IMG/VR virus record: IMGVR_UViG_3300028786_000156
Span: 1 to 20,008 of that record
DNA: 20,008 nt
DNA from: a virus
Reading direction: 5' to 3' (one strand)
Position numbers and translations under genes: made by a program. The notes beneath the pieces are model-generated. The model ran no database searches. It saw only the letters and a list, made by a program, of their open reading frames with translations, and was not told where the DNA came from. This document shows positions 1 through 7,107 of this stretch, piece by piece. Each line of letters starts with the position of its first letter. The stretch's first letter is position 1.

Positions 1-1143
1 TACCTGCGCGTGGTGTGGGACGACCAGGTCGCCGACCGCCCGTGGGTCAGCACCGTGGGCGCCGACGCCGCCGCGCCTGAGTTCGCGTACGGCAAGCTGC
101 GCGCGGTCACCTTCTGGACCGTGGTCCGTGTCGACGGCCGCGAGGTCTGGCGGCACCTGGAGCGCCACGAGCGCGGCTTCATCCTCAACGGCCTCTACAA
201 AGGCGGCCCGAGCGACCTCGGCAAGCAGATGCCGCTCGAAGCGCACCCGGACACCCGGGGCCTGCGCGACGTCATGGACACCAAGGCGCCGAAGAACCTC
301 ACCGCCTCGTACGTGCCCAACGTCCGCCCCGCCCGCGCCTGGCGGAACATCCCGGCCGCCGCCCACTGGGGACAGTCCGACTACCAGGGCATCGAAGGCA
401 TCATGGACGCCCTCGACGAGACGTACTCCAGCTGGATGCGCGACGTGCAGAACGGCAAGGGCCGCATCATCGTCGCGGACTCCCTGCTCCGGTCCAACGG
501 GCCTGGACAGGGTGCCTCCTGGGACGAGGACCGTCGCATCTACTCGGGCCTCAACATGCTCCCTCGGGCAGGCGACCCCAACCCAATCACGTCGGTCCAG
601 TTCGAGATCCGCGTCGCCGAGCACCGCGACACCTGCCGGGAGCTGGTCGAGCAGGCCGTCCGTCAGGCTGGCTACTCGGCGAGCACGTTCGGCGAGACCG
701 GCGACGGCGCGGCCATCACCGCGACCGAGATCCGGGCACGGGAGCGGCGCAGCATGGCCACCCGCGCCCGCAAGGCCCTGTACTGGGGGCCGGGCATCGC
801 CGACATCGTCGCTGCGCAGCTCGCTGTCGAGCAGGGTTTGTTCGGCGTCTCCGGGCTCGATCTGGAGCCGCCGAAGGTCGAGTTCCAGGACTCCATCAGC
901 GACGGGCCCGCCGAGATCGCCGCGACCGCCGCCCTGCTCCGGCAGGCGGAGGCGGCGTCCACGGAGACGCTCGTGCGGATGAGGAACCCCGACTGGGACG
1001 ACGCGCAGGTCAAGGCTGAGGTCACCGCGATCAACAGCGAGTCCGGCCGGGCTGTCGCCGACCCCACCCAGACCGGAGCGGAGGGCGGCGGGCATGCCGG
1101 TTTCCCCAGCGATGGCGGAGGACCTGGCAGCGGAGGTCCGTGA
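1..1143 (+). CDS. Phage portal protein, C-terminal part (5' end outside window)
   Basis: Portal subunit of the SPP1 gp6-like type. Such proteins form the dodecameric ring at one capsid vertex through which DNA is packaged and ejected. The frame is open from the first base (Tyr-Leu-Arg precede the GTG at 10), so the true start lies upstream and about 380 residues are visible. Portal-like features are the region YGKLRAVTFWTVVRVDGREV (beta strands of the wing), HWGQSDYQGIEGIMDALDET (stem/clip region), and the helical stretch TATEIRARERRSMATRARKA near residue 245, typical of the crown side. The C-terminus is Gly-rich (GGGHAGFPSDGGGPGSGGP) and probably disordered. The last 50 bases overlap the next gene in another frame. 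Family assignment rests on recognised sequence character and on the following MuF, scaffold and capsid genes. Confidence 0.9.
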   Translation, partial: YLRVVWDDQVADRPWVSTVGADAAAPEFAYGKLRAVTFWTVVRVDGREVWRHLERHERGFILNGLYKGGPSDLGKQMPLEAHPDTRGLRDVMDTKAPKNLTASYVPNVRPARAWRNIPAAAHWGQSDYQGIEGIMDALDETYSSWMRDVQNGKGRIIVADSLLRSNGPGQGASWDEDRRIYSGLNMLPRAGDPNPITSVQFEIRVAEHRDTCRELVEQAVRQAGYSASTFGETGDGAAITATEIRARERRSMATRARKALYWGPGIADIVAAQLAVEQGLFGVSGLDLEPPKVEFQDSISDGPAEIAATAALLRQAEAASTETLVRMRNPDWDDAQVKAEVTAINSESGRAVADPTQTGAEGGGHAGFPSDGGGPGSGGP

Positions 1144-2215
1144 CCTCTACGAGGCCGCAGAGTTCGCCCTCCTGGCCCGCCTCGCGGCGGCGCTGGCGGA
1201 GGGCATCGAGTCCCCCCGGTGGGCGCAGTTGAAGGCTGCGGCGGTGGGAGACCTGCGCAGCGCGGTCGAGACCATCTCGGCCGCGCTGCAGCAGGACGCC
1301 GACGGCGCTATCGCCCGCGCACTCACCGAGGCGTACGGGCGTGGCCGGCAGGCGGCCGTCGCCGAGCTGGGCGGTCTGGACATCGGCCGGGAGCTGGCTG
1401 CGCGTCGCGCCCTGCCGAATGCCGCGTCCGTCGACCGGCTCGCCGCCTCGATGGCGGACGACACCCGGCCGCTGTACCAGCGCATCACCCGCGTGGTCGT
1501 GGACACGTACCGGCGTGTCACCGCCCGCGCCTCCGGCACCGTCCTCCTGGGCGCGCAGACCCGCAGGCAGGCCGCACAGCAGGCCCTCAACGAGTTCGCC
1601 GGGCGGGGGATCAGCGGATTCACTGACCGCGCCGGCCGCAACTGGGACATGGCCTCGTACGCCGAGATGGCCGTGCGCTCTGTCACCGGCCGCGCCGCAG
1701 TCGAGGGCCACATCGACGCGCTCGGTCAGATCGGCGTCGGCCTCGTCATCGTGAGCGACGCGCCGCTGGAGTGCCCGCTGTGCCGCCCGTGGGAAGGCGA
1801 GATCCTGTCGCTGTCGGGCCCGTCCGGTCCGCACACGGTCCGGGAGCGGCACGCGATCGAGCGCAGGCAGACCGTGGCCGTGCACGTCGTCGGCAGTCTC
1901 CTGGAGGCCCGCGCCGCAGGCCTGTTCCACCCGAACTGCCGCCACTCGCTGTCGGCCTACCTCCCGGGCGTCACGACGCGCCCGCAGGCGCCCCCGCACC
2001 CGCAAGGGGCGACCTACGAAGACACCCAGCAGCAGCGCTACCTCGAACGCCAGGTGCGTGCGTGGAAGCGCCGCAGTGCTGTGGCCATGGACGACACGGC
2101 ACGCCGCACGGCGAACGCCCGCGTCCGCGAGTACCAGGCCCGCATCCGCGCACTCACGGCGGACAAGGGCCTGCCACGCAAGAGCGCCCGCGAGCAGATC
2201 GGCTCCGCGCGCTAA
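1094..2215 (+). CDS. MuF-like minor capsid protein (phage minor capsid protein 2 type)
   Basis: A 373-aa minor head protein, predicted to join the procapsid at low copy near the portal. The N-terminal 160 residues are Ala-rich and helical. The diagnostic part is C-terminal: GRNWDMASYAEMAVRS (about 181-196), then ECPLCRPWEGEILSLSG (226-242) with Cys227 and Cys230, then LFHPNCRHSLSAYLPG (277-292) with His279, Cys282 and His284. This Cys/His arrangement is characteristic of the MuF/Phage_min_cap2 families. A basic, helical tail (about 310-373) follows. ATG 1094 is chosen because GCGGAGGG (1078-1085) sits 8 nt upstream. ATG 1112, in the same frame, lacks a ribosome site. The gene overlaps the portal gene by 50 bases, which suggests translational coupling. 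No ADP-ribosyltransferase or nuclease toxin domain is evident at the C-terminus, although some MuF proteins carry one. Confidence 0.85.
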   Translation: MPVSPAMAEDLAAEVRDLYEAAEFALLARLAAALAEGIESPRWAQLKAAAVGDLRSAVETISAALQQDADGAIARALTEAYGRGRQAAVAELGGLDIGRELAARRALPNAASVDRLAASMADDTRPLYQRITRVVVDTYRRVTARASGTVLLGAQTRRQAAQQALNEFAGRGISGFTDRAGRNWDMASYAEMAVRSVTGRAAVEGHIDALGQIGVGLVIVSDAPLECPLCRPWEGEILSLSGPSGPHTVRERHAIERRQTVAVHVVGSLLEARAAGLFHPNCRHSLSAYLPGVTTRPQAPPHPQGATYEDTQQQRYLERQVRAWKRRSAVAMDDTARRTANARVREYQARIRALTADKGLPRKSAREQIGSAR

Positions 2216-2268
2216 CCCAGCCCGGCACGCCGCACGGCAGCCGAGCGACCCGAAAAGGGAGACACACC

Positions 2269-2994
2269 ATGCCCAAGAAGACCCTGCCGCGTCATCGCAA
2301 GGACTACGTCTGGGCCCACCCGTACGGCCACGGCCCTTTCTCCCCGGTCCTCTACGCGGATGGTGGCGCAGGGGACGGCGGCGGCTCCGGATCCAGCAGC
2401 AGCGGCACCGGCGCTGACGGCGGCCAAGGCGCTGGAGGCGATGGCGGCCAGGGCGGCGCCGGAGCAGGCAGTGCAGGCGCTGGCAGCGGCCAAGACGGCG
2501 GCGGAGACACCACCGACTGGAAGGCCGAGGCCCGCAAGTGGGAGCAGCGCGCCAAGGACAACAAGACCGCCGCTGACGACCTCGCCGCGCTCAAGGCCTC
2601 GCAGATGAGCGACCAAGAGAAGGCCGTCGCCGACGCGGAGAAGAAGGGCCGCACGTCCGCCGCCGCCGACTACGGCCTCAAGCTCGCTGGCGCCGAGTTC
2701 CGCGCCGCCGTCGCAGCCGCGCACATCGACCTCGGCGAGGCTGCCGAACTCATCGACGTGGCCCGCTTCGTCGCCGACGACGGCGAGGTCAACGTCGCGG
2801 CCATCAAGTCCGCAGTCACCAAGCTCTCCAAGCTCGCGCCCGCTGGCGGCCCCGGCCGGTCCGGCGGCGACTTCGGCGGTGGCTCCGGCGACCAGGCGGC
2901 ATCCCTCGACAAGCAGATCGAGGACGCGACCACGAAGCGCGACTTCGCGACCGTCATCCGACTCAAGCGGCAGAAGGCCGCACAAACCACATGA
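2269..2994 (+). CDS. Capsid scaffolding protein
   Basis: A 241-aa scaffold, predicted to fill the procapsid and guide capsid protein assembly. The layout is a basic/aromatic N-terminal 30 residues, a flexible Gly/Ser-rich linker (about 31-80), then a charged helical core starting DWKAEARKWEQRAKDNK (83-99), which is the signature of scaffolds of this actinophage group. A second Gly-rich linker (about 191-208) precedes a basic amphipathic C-terminal helix (KQIEDATTKRDFATVIRLKR), the usual site of coat-protein contact. The ATG at 2269 has GGGAG at 2257-2261. The frame is open much further upstream, but that stretch is only the shadow of the MuF gene. No protease motif is visible, so maturation probably depends on scaffold exit rather than a fused HK97-type protease. 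Confidence 0.85.
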   Translation: MPKKTLPRHRKDYVWAHPYGHGPFSPVLYADGGAGDGGGSGSSSSGTGADGGQGAGGDGGQGGAGAGSAGAGSGQDGGGDTTDWKAEARKWEQRAKDNKTAADDLAALKASQMSDQEKAVADAEKKGRTSAAADYGLKLAGAEFRAAVAAAHIDLGEAAELIDVARFVADDGEVNVAAIKSAVTKLSKLAPAGGPGRSGGDFGGGSGDQAASLDKQIEDATTKRDFATVIRLKRQKAAQTT

Positions 2995-2997
2995 CCT

Positions 2998-3004
2998 GAG
3001 GAGG
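2998..3004 (+). promoter_or_regulatory. Strong ribosome binding site of the capsid gene
   Basis: GAGGAGG lies 4 nt before ATG 3009 and is among the strongest Shine-Dalgarno matches in the window. That fits the most abundant virion protein. Confidence 0.7.
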
Positions 3005-3008
3005 CACC

Positions 3009-4208
3009 ATGGCCGGCATCACCGGGATGGGCACCACCTTCAACCTCCCGAACTACGCGGGCGAGCTGTTCTCGCTCACCCCCGACGACACCCCGCTGCT
3101 GTCGGCCATCGGCGGCCTCACCGGCGGAGGCATGACCACCGCCACCGAGTTCGAGTGGCAGACCTACGACCTGCGCGACCCCGCGCAGAACGTCCAGGTG
3201 GAAGGCGCGACCGCCCCCACCGCCCAGGAGCGGGCCCGCGGCAACGTGCGGAACGTCGCGCAGATCCACCAGTCGAAGGTGTCCGTCTCGTACACCAAGC
3301 AGGCCGCGATCGGTCAGCTGGCGACGCCAGGCTCGGCGCCGTTCCGGAGCGTCGACGGCTCCAACCCGGTCAACAACGAGCTGGACTGGCAGGTCGCCCA
3401 GGAGCTCAAGAGCATCGCGCTGGACGTGAACTACTCGTTCATCAATGGCGCGTACGCCAACCCGACGTCCAACGCGACGGCCCGCAAGACCCGCGGGCTG
3501 CTCGCCGCGATCACCACGAACCGGATCGCGAAGGGCGTCACCACCACGGGCGCCAGCTCGGCAACGGACACGATCACCTCGACCGCCCACGGCCTGACCG
3601 ACGGCAACAAGATCGTGTTCACCATCACGGACGTGGCGACGAACATCGTGGCCGGCCGCGTCTACTACGTCGTCAGCTCGGCGACGAACACCTTCAAGGT
3701 CGCCACCTCCCTCGGCGGCACCGCGCTCACCCTGGGCACCGCCACCGGCCTGGCCTACACCAAGCCCTGGGCGACTGCCCTGACCGGCGACATCGTCAAC
3801 GACATGATCCAGCTGGCCTACGACAACGGCGGGATCAGCGAGCAGTTCACGGCCACGCTGCTGTGCAACAGCATCCAGAAGCGGGCCATCACCAAGGCCT
3901 TCGCGTCGCAGTACGGCCAGTACACGGAGACCTCGCGCAACGTCGGCGGCGTGGCCCTGACGACCGTCGTGACGGACTTCGGGACGCTGAACCTGATGAT
4001 GGACCGGCACATGCCGCAGGACACCATCGCCGCCGTCAGCCTGGAGCAGCTGACCCCGGTCTTCCTCAACGTCCCCGGCAAGGGCGTGTTCTTCGAGGAG
4101 CCCCTCGCCAAGACGGGCGCCTCCGACGAGGTCCAGCTGTACGGCGAGATCGGCCTCAAGTACGGCGCGGAGAAGGCCCACGCGGTCATGACCGGGCTGG
4201 TGGTGTGA
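3009..4208 (+). CDS. Major capsid protein (HK97 fold, SU10/DUF5309-like) with inserted domain
   Basis: A 399-aa major head protein forming the icosahedral shell. The N-terminal segment (NLPNYAGELFSLTPDDTPLL, about 12-31), the E-loop region (YDLRDPAQNVQVEGATAPTA), the long spine helix (ELDWQVAQELKSIALDVNYS) and a C-terminal strand with GEIGLKYGAEKAHAVMTGL are all as in SU10-type capsid proteins. Residues about 172-252 (nt 3522-3765) look like an extra module. They contain DTITSTAHGLTDGNKIVF, then GRVYYVVSSATNTFKVATS, the HGL...G...YYV...TF beta-domain pattern seen in many phage surface and fibre proteins. The core resumes at PWATALTGDIVNDMIQLAYD. The gene follows the scaffold by 14 nt with a strong ribosome site. 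The capsid assignment is confident; the family name and insert boundaries are judged by eye. Confidence 0.9.
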   Translation: MAGITGMGTTFNLPNYAGELFSLTPDDTPLLSAIGGLTGGGMTTATEFEWQTYDLRDPAQNVQVEGATAPTAQERARGNVRNVAQIHQSKVSVSYTKQAAIGQLATPGSAPFRSVDGSNPVNNELDWQVAQELKSIALDVNYSFINGAYANPTSNATARKTRGLLAAITTNRIAKGVTTTGASSATDTITSTAHGLTDGNKIVFTITDVATNIVAGRVYYVVSSATNTFKVATSLGGTALTLGTATGLAYTKPWATALTGDIVNDMIQLAYDNGGISEQFTATLLCNSIQKRAITKAFASQYGQYTETSRNVGGVALTTVVTDFGTLNLMMDRHMPQDTIAAVSLEQLTPVFLNVPGKGVFFEEPLAKTGASDEVQLYGEIGLKYGAEKAHAVMTGLVV

Positions 4209-4209
4209 C

Positions 4210-4539
4210 GTGGCGACGTACGAACGAGGTGCAGGCGACCACATCGCCGAGCGGCTGCGGCCTGTCCCCGGCAGCGACGACGAGGCGCGTCTGGACGCCC
4301 TCGCCGACGACCCGTCGACGGACTGGCGGCGCATCGACGACGAGCCGCTGACGCCCGCTGACGACGACCCGCCGCCGTCCATCCCCCCGGGCCCTGCGGA
4401 CAAGCTGCCCGCCCGCTCGGCCTCCAAGTCCGACTGGTTCTCCTTCGCTGTCGCCCGGGGCATGGACGAGGACTTGGCCGACAAGGCCACGCGCGACGAG
4501 CTGGCCGCGCTCTACCACGACGGAGGTAACCCCTCATGA
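4210..4539 (+). CDS. Small acidic phage protein with LEM/SAP-like C-terminus, function unknown
   Basis: A 109-aa protein of unknown role in the head-gene block. The first 75 residues are acidic and Pro-rich (LTPADDDPPPSIPPGPADK) and probably disordered. The C-terminal part, SKSDWFSFAVARGMDEDLAD followed by KATRDELAALY, resembles the short helix-extended-helix (HeH/LEM or SAP-like) ends of many phage neck or capsid-associated small proteins. The GTG start is one base after the capsid stop and has no good ribosome site, so translation is probably coupled to the capsid gene. The stop overlaps the next start (ATGA at 4536-4539). A role as a capsid accessory or head-tail adaptor is inferred only from position. 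Confidence 0.7.
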   Translation: MATYERGAGDHIAERLRPVPGSDDEARLDALADDPSTDWRRIDDEPLTPADDDPPPSIPPGPADKLPARSASKSDWFSFAVARGMDEDLADKATRDELAALYHDGGNPS

Positions 4540-5045
4540 CCCTGTCCAACACGATCATGTCCGTCTCGGCGGCCGCGCAGCTGTCGAACACCCTGGACCT
4601 GACGAGCGCCTCGTCGACCCTGCAGTACCGCAAGGCCATCACCCTCGCCAACGGCACGGGCCTCGGCCAGGCCGACAAGGTGTTCAGCGACACCAGGACC
4701 CTCACCGCGTCCTCCGCCGAGGATCTCGACCTGGCGGGCGTCCTGGTCGACGCGCTCGGCTCCACGCTGACCTTCGCCCGCGTCAAGGGGCTGGTCATTG
4801 AGGCAGCGTCCACGAACACGAACAACGTCATCGTGGGCGGCGCGGCGAGCAACGGCTTCATCTCCTGGGTAGGCGCCGCCGCGCACACCGTGACCGTGCG
4901 GCCGGGCGGCGTCCTGGCGCTGTTCGCCTCGGACGCCACGGCGTACGCGGTGACGGCTGCCACGGCGGACCTGCTGCACATCGCCAACTCCGGTGCTGGC
5001 ACGTCGGTGACGTACAACGTCGTCATCATCGGCTCGTCCGCGTAA
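4536..5045 (+). CDS. Probable capsid decoration / head-associated beta-protein
   Basis: A 169-aa Thr/Ser/Ala-rich protein predicted to be all beta. The central pattern QADKVFSDTRTLTASSAEDL, then LGSTLTFARVKGLVIEA, NTNNVIVGGAASNGF, TVTVRPGGVLALF and TADLLHIANSGAGTSVTYNV repeats short strands separated by turns, as in a compact beta-sandwich. Proteins of this type are common in phage genomes right after the capsid gene and are usually called decoration or head-fibre proteins. That label here is an inference from position and fold. There is no signal peptide or membrane segment. Its ATG overlaps the stop of the preceding gene (ATGA), and GGAGG lies 9 nt upstream inside that gene, so the two are probably translated together. 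Confidence 0.7.
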   Translation: MTLSNTIMSVSAAAQLSNTLDLTSASSTLQYRKAITLANGTGLGQADKVFSDTRTLTASSAEDLDLAGVLVDALGSTLTFARVKGLVIEAASTNTNNVIVGGAASNGFISWVGAAAHTVTVRPGGVLALFASDATAYAVTAATADLLHIANSGAGTSVTYNVVIIGSSA

Positions 5046-5058
5046 GGGGTGATGGCCG

Positions 5059-5475
5059 GTGGCCAGGGTCTACGCAACACCGGCCGACCTCGCCGACTAC
5101 ACCGGCTCGGCCGCGCCCGCCGCCGCTGAGCGGCTTCTTCGGGACGCCACGACGATGCTGGAGGCCAGGGTCTTCCGGCTCTGCTGGTTCGTGGCCGACA
5201 CCGACGGCTACCCCAGCAACACCGTGGTCCGGACGGCGTTCACCCAGGCGGTGTGCGCTCAGGTGGCCTGGTGGGACGAGGTTGGGGACTCCACCGGTGC
5301 GGCCGGTGTCGGCTGGGGGTCGGTGGAGATCGGGTCCGTGAAGCTGGGGCGGTCGGTGACGACCGTCAGCGGCGATGCGTCACCGGCCCGTCAGGTCGCG
5401 CCTCAGGCAATGGATGCGTTGCTGTCCACTGACCTGACGCCGGACATCTTCGAGCTGGGGTCGGTGTCGTCGTGA
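5059..5475 (+). CDS. Head-tail connector (adaptor) protein, gp6/gp15-like
   Basis: A 138-aa protein that begins MARVYATPADLADYTGSAA and continues with helices AAAERLLRDATTMLEARVF and TAFTQAVCAQVAWWDE. This is the typical helical adaptor that docks under the portal ring (HK97 gp6/SPP1 gp15-like). The C-terminal third (VGWGSVEIGSVKLGRSVTTV) is the usual extended portion with Ser/Thr repeats. GTG 5059 is used with AAGGGG at 5044-5049. The nearby ATG 5052 is in a different frame. The stop overlaps the next start in GTGA (5472-5475). The order adaptor, closure, neck, tail terminator, tail tube in the following genes supports the call. Confidence 0.8.
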   Translation: MARVYATPADLADYTGSAAPAAAERLLRDATTMLEARVFRLCWFVADTDGYPSNTVVRTAFTQAVCAQVAWWDEVGDSTGAAGVGWGSVEIGSVKLGRSVTTVSGDASPARQVAPQAMDALLSTDLTPDIFELGSVSS

Positions 5476-5789
5476 GCAGCGTCCCGGGCACGTTGCTGCG
5501 CCACGAGGTGACCGTCGAGCCGTACACCGGCGACGGGCCGTACGGGCCGATCTACAGCGAGGCGACGCCCGTCCGCTGCTTCCTCGACCAGAAGACCCGC
5601 ATGGTCCGGAATCCGGGCGGCAGGGAGGTCACCAGTACCTCGACGTTCTACGCCCGCCTCGACACCGTGTGCCCCGCCGAGTCCAGGGTGACGCTGCCTG
5701 ACGGGCGTCAGACGACCGTCATCGCCGCCCTGCGACGCGACGGCGGCGGACTGCCCACACCGGATCATCTGGAGGTGCAGCTGCAATGA
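5472..5789 (+). CDS. Head closure (stopper) protein
   Basis: A 105-aa protein of the SPP1 gp16/HK97 gp7-like closure family, which plugs the filled capsid and offers the docking surface for the tail. It opens with LLRHEVTVEPYTGDGPYGPI, the beta-strand plus 'tgDG.yGp.y' loop that marks this family. It continues through VRCFLDQKTRMVRNPGGREV and STFYARLDTVCPAESRVTLP to RRDGGGLPTPDHLEVQL, a short all-beta barrel with a terminal 'PDHLEV' strand. The GTG start is inside the preceding stop (GTGA) and the stop overlaps the next ATG (ATGA at 5786), so the three neck genes are probably translationally coupled. Confidence 0.8.
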   Translation: MSSVPGTLLRHEVTVEPYTGDGPYGPIYSEATPVRCFLDQKTRMVRNPGGREVTSTSTFYARLDTVCPAESRVTLPDGRQTTVIAALRRDGGGLPTPDHLEVQLQ

Positions 5790-6133
5790 GCCAGTACACC
5801 CACCTGAATTGGGAGGGTCGGCGGCTGTCCAGCCAAGAGCAGCACCTCGTCGGCGAGGGCCTGGACCGCGCGCTGGAGCATCTCCTGGGCAAGTCTAAGG
5901 AGATCGTGCCGCTCGAAGAGGGCACGCTGGAGCGCTCCGGCAAGGCCTCCCGCGAAGGCCTGCTCGGCGCCGTGTCCTTCGACACCCCGTACGCGGTCCG
6001 GCAGCACGAGGAAATGGACTACCGGCACCTCCCCGGCCGCACGGCCAAATACCTCGAAGGCCCGATGAACAGCGAGCGCGACGTGCTGCTCCAGCTGATG
6101 GCCGCGCCCCTACGCGAGTGGCTGCGCGGCTGA
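5786..6133 (+). CDS. Neck / minor capsid protein (HK97 gp10-like)
   Basis: A 115-aa protein at the place of the HK97 gp10-like or Minor_capsid_2 tail-completion gene. The N-terminal helix ALEHLLGKSKEIVPLEEGTL is followed by the diagnostic stretch YAVRQHEEMDYRHLPGRTAK YLEGP (residues about 70-95). This is the aromatic/His-rich 'YA..QHE..dyrH..GrtaKYLE.P' pattern of these minor capsid proteins. A C-terminal helix (ERDVLLQLMAAPLREWLR) ends the protein. The role is probably to join the head-closure ring to the tail terminator. The start overlaps the preceding stop. A 57-nt gap follows, with a weak GC-rich hairpin (CCCGC-TCGC-GCGGG, 6150-6163) that has no T-run. Confidence 0.8.
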   Translation: MSQYTHLNWEGRRLSSQEQHLVGEGLDRALEHLLGKSKEIVPLEEGTLERSGKASREGLLGAVSFDTPYAVRQHEEMDYRHLPGRTAKYLEGPMNSERDVLLQLMAAPLREWLRG

Positions 6134-6179
6134 CCAACCCCCTTCCCCACCCGCTCGCGCGGGCCCTTCGGCATGCCCG

Positions 6180-6184
6180 GGAGG
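6180..6184 (+). promoter_or_regulatory. Ribosome binding site that decides the tail-terminator start
   Basis: GGAGG lies 6 nt before GTG 6191. The in-frame ATG at 6173 lies upstream of this site and has only a pyrimidine-rich and hairpin sequence before it, so GTG 6191 is preferred. Confidence 0.65.
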
Positions 6185-6190
6185 TGGTGC

Positions 6191-6625
6191 GTGAGCTACA
6201 CCACCGACCTAGTCGACGGCACCGCCGCGCTGCTCGCTGACGCAGGCCTCGGCATCTACCGCCCGGCCGGACCCGCTTTCGCCACGACCGAGACCGGGAT
6301 CGTCGTCGTCTCCATGCCGGACGCTCCCGACCGGATGTTCTGCCTGACCACCTACCCGGTCGACGACTCGGGGATGGCGGAGACCGTCACCGGTCTACAG
6401 GTGCGCATGCGGGCGTCCGTGGACCCGCGCCAGGTGATGGCCATGTCGGACGCCGTCTTCGACCTGCTCGACAACCGCAGCCACTTCCGTCTCGGGTCCG
6501 TGCTGGTCGATCTGGCCTGGCGCCAGTCCGAGGCCTCCCTCGGCCTGGACGTCCACGGGCGGCTGGAGCTGTCCGCGAACTACTACCTGCGCACCCTGCG
6601 CGACTCACCCCACCTGTACGAATAA
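6191..6625 (+). CDS. Tail terminator protein
   Basis: A 144-aa protein predicted to cap the tail tube at its head-proximal end and fix tail length together with the tape measure. It starts MSYTTDLVDGTAALLADAGL and contains PDRMFCLTTYPVDDSGMAET, VTGLQVRMRASVDPRQVMAM and DAVFDLLDNRSHFRLGSVLV. This is the beta-alpha-beta pattern with 'lQvr.R......v....d.vfd.L' seen in minor capsid/tail terminator families of actinophages. The end (ELSANYYLRTLRDSPHLYE) has the usual N-Y-Y-L strand. GTG 6191 is chosen from its ribosome site; starting at ATG 6173 would add six residues. The position directly before the tail tube gene fits. Confidence 0.8.
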   Translation: MSYTTDLVDGTAALLADAGLGIYRPAGPAFATTETGIVVVSMPDAPDRMFCLTTYPVDDSGMAETVTGLQVRMRASVDPRQVMAMSDAVFDLLDNRSHFRLGSVLVDLAWRQSEASLGLDVHGRLELSANYYLRTLRDSPHLYE

Positions 6626-6639
6626 GGAGTTGATGGGCC

Positions 6640-7107
6640 ATGTCGACGCCCACCCCGGAGACCGCTCTTGCCCGCAGGTGGCGGTTGGAGTTCAACATGG
6701 GCTCCGTCTCCAGCCCGGACTGGCAGCTGTACCCGGCCGTCACTAACTTCAACTACGAGACGCCGCCCAACATTGAGGACTCCAGCACCTACGACGATGC
6801 CGGATGGGCCGACAACACCAAGACCGGTCAGGCCTGGAACGTCAGCGTCACCCACAACCGGAAGGCGACGGCCGACGCCACCGCCTACCACCCCGTGCAC
6901 GAGGCCGCCCGCGCCGCCGCCCTGGCCTTCGGCGCCGCGTCCGAGGTCGGTATCCGGTGGATGGACCGCGACGGCCTCCCCGAGGCCTACCAGGGCATCG
7001 CGCTCGTCACGTGGGCCCCGGCGGGCGGTGAGCGCACCGCGCTGGACAAGGTCGCGGTGACCTTCACGGGCAAGGGCGTCCTCGCACAGATCGACAACCC
7101 GCTGTAA
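6640..7107 (+). CDS. Major tail (tube) protein
   Basis: A 155-aa tube protein that polymerises in hexameric rings around the tape measure. It shows the short version of the siphovirus tube fold: RRWRLEFNMGSVSSPDWQLY, VTNFNYETPPNIEDSSTYDD, GWADNTKTGQAWNVSVTHNR and a late strand AVTFTGKGVLAQIDNP. The 'p..v......e..dsstydd.Gw.....tg..w.v.v...rk' pattern is typical of Streptomyces phage tail tubes. The ATG at 6640 has AAGGAG about 10 nt upstream; ATG 6633 is out of frame. The stop overlaps the next start as TAATG (7105-7109), as is usual between tube and chaperone genes. Confidence 0.88.
   Translation: MSTPTPETALARRWRLEFNMGSVSSPDWQLYPAVTNFNYETPPNIEDSSTYDDAGWADNTKTGQAWNVSVTHNRKATADATAYHPVHEAARAAALAFGAASEVGIRWMDRDGLPEAYQGIALVTWAPAGGERTALDKVAVTFTGKGVLAQIDNPL

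Noticed and set aside
2670-4490. Long open frame of about 600 codons on the minus strand opposite the scaffold and capsid genes
   Set aside because: It lies antisense to well-supported capsid genes, has Arg/Gly/Ala/Val-rich composition without domains, and is expected from high-GC codon bias.
6150-6163. CCCGC-TCGC-GCGGG hairpin as terminator between neck and tail-terminator genes
   Set aside because: The stem is only 5 bp, with no T-run, and it lies inside a block of tightly linked genes that should be co-transcribed.
6173-6190. ATG 6173 as start of the tail terminator
   Set aside because: No ribosome site precedes it, while GGAGG at 6180-6184 fits GTG 6191 in the same frame.
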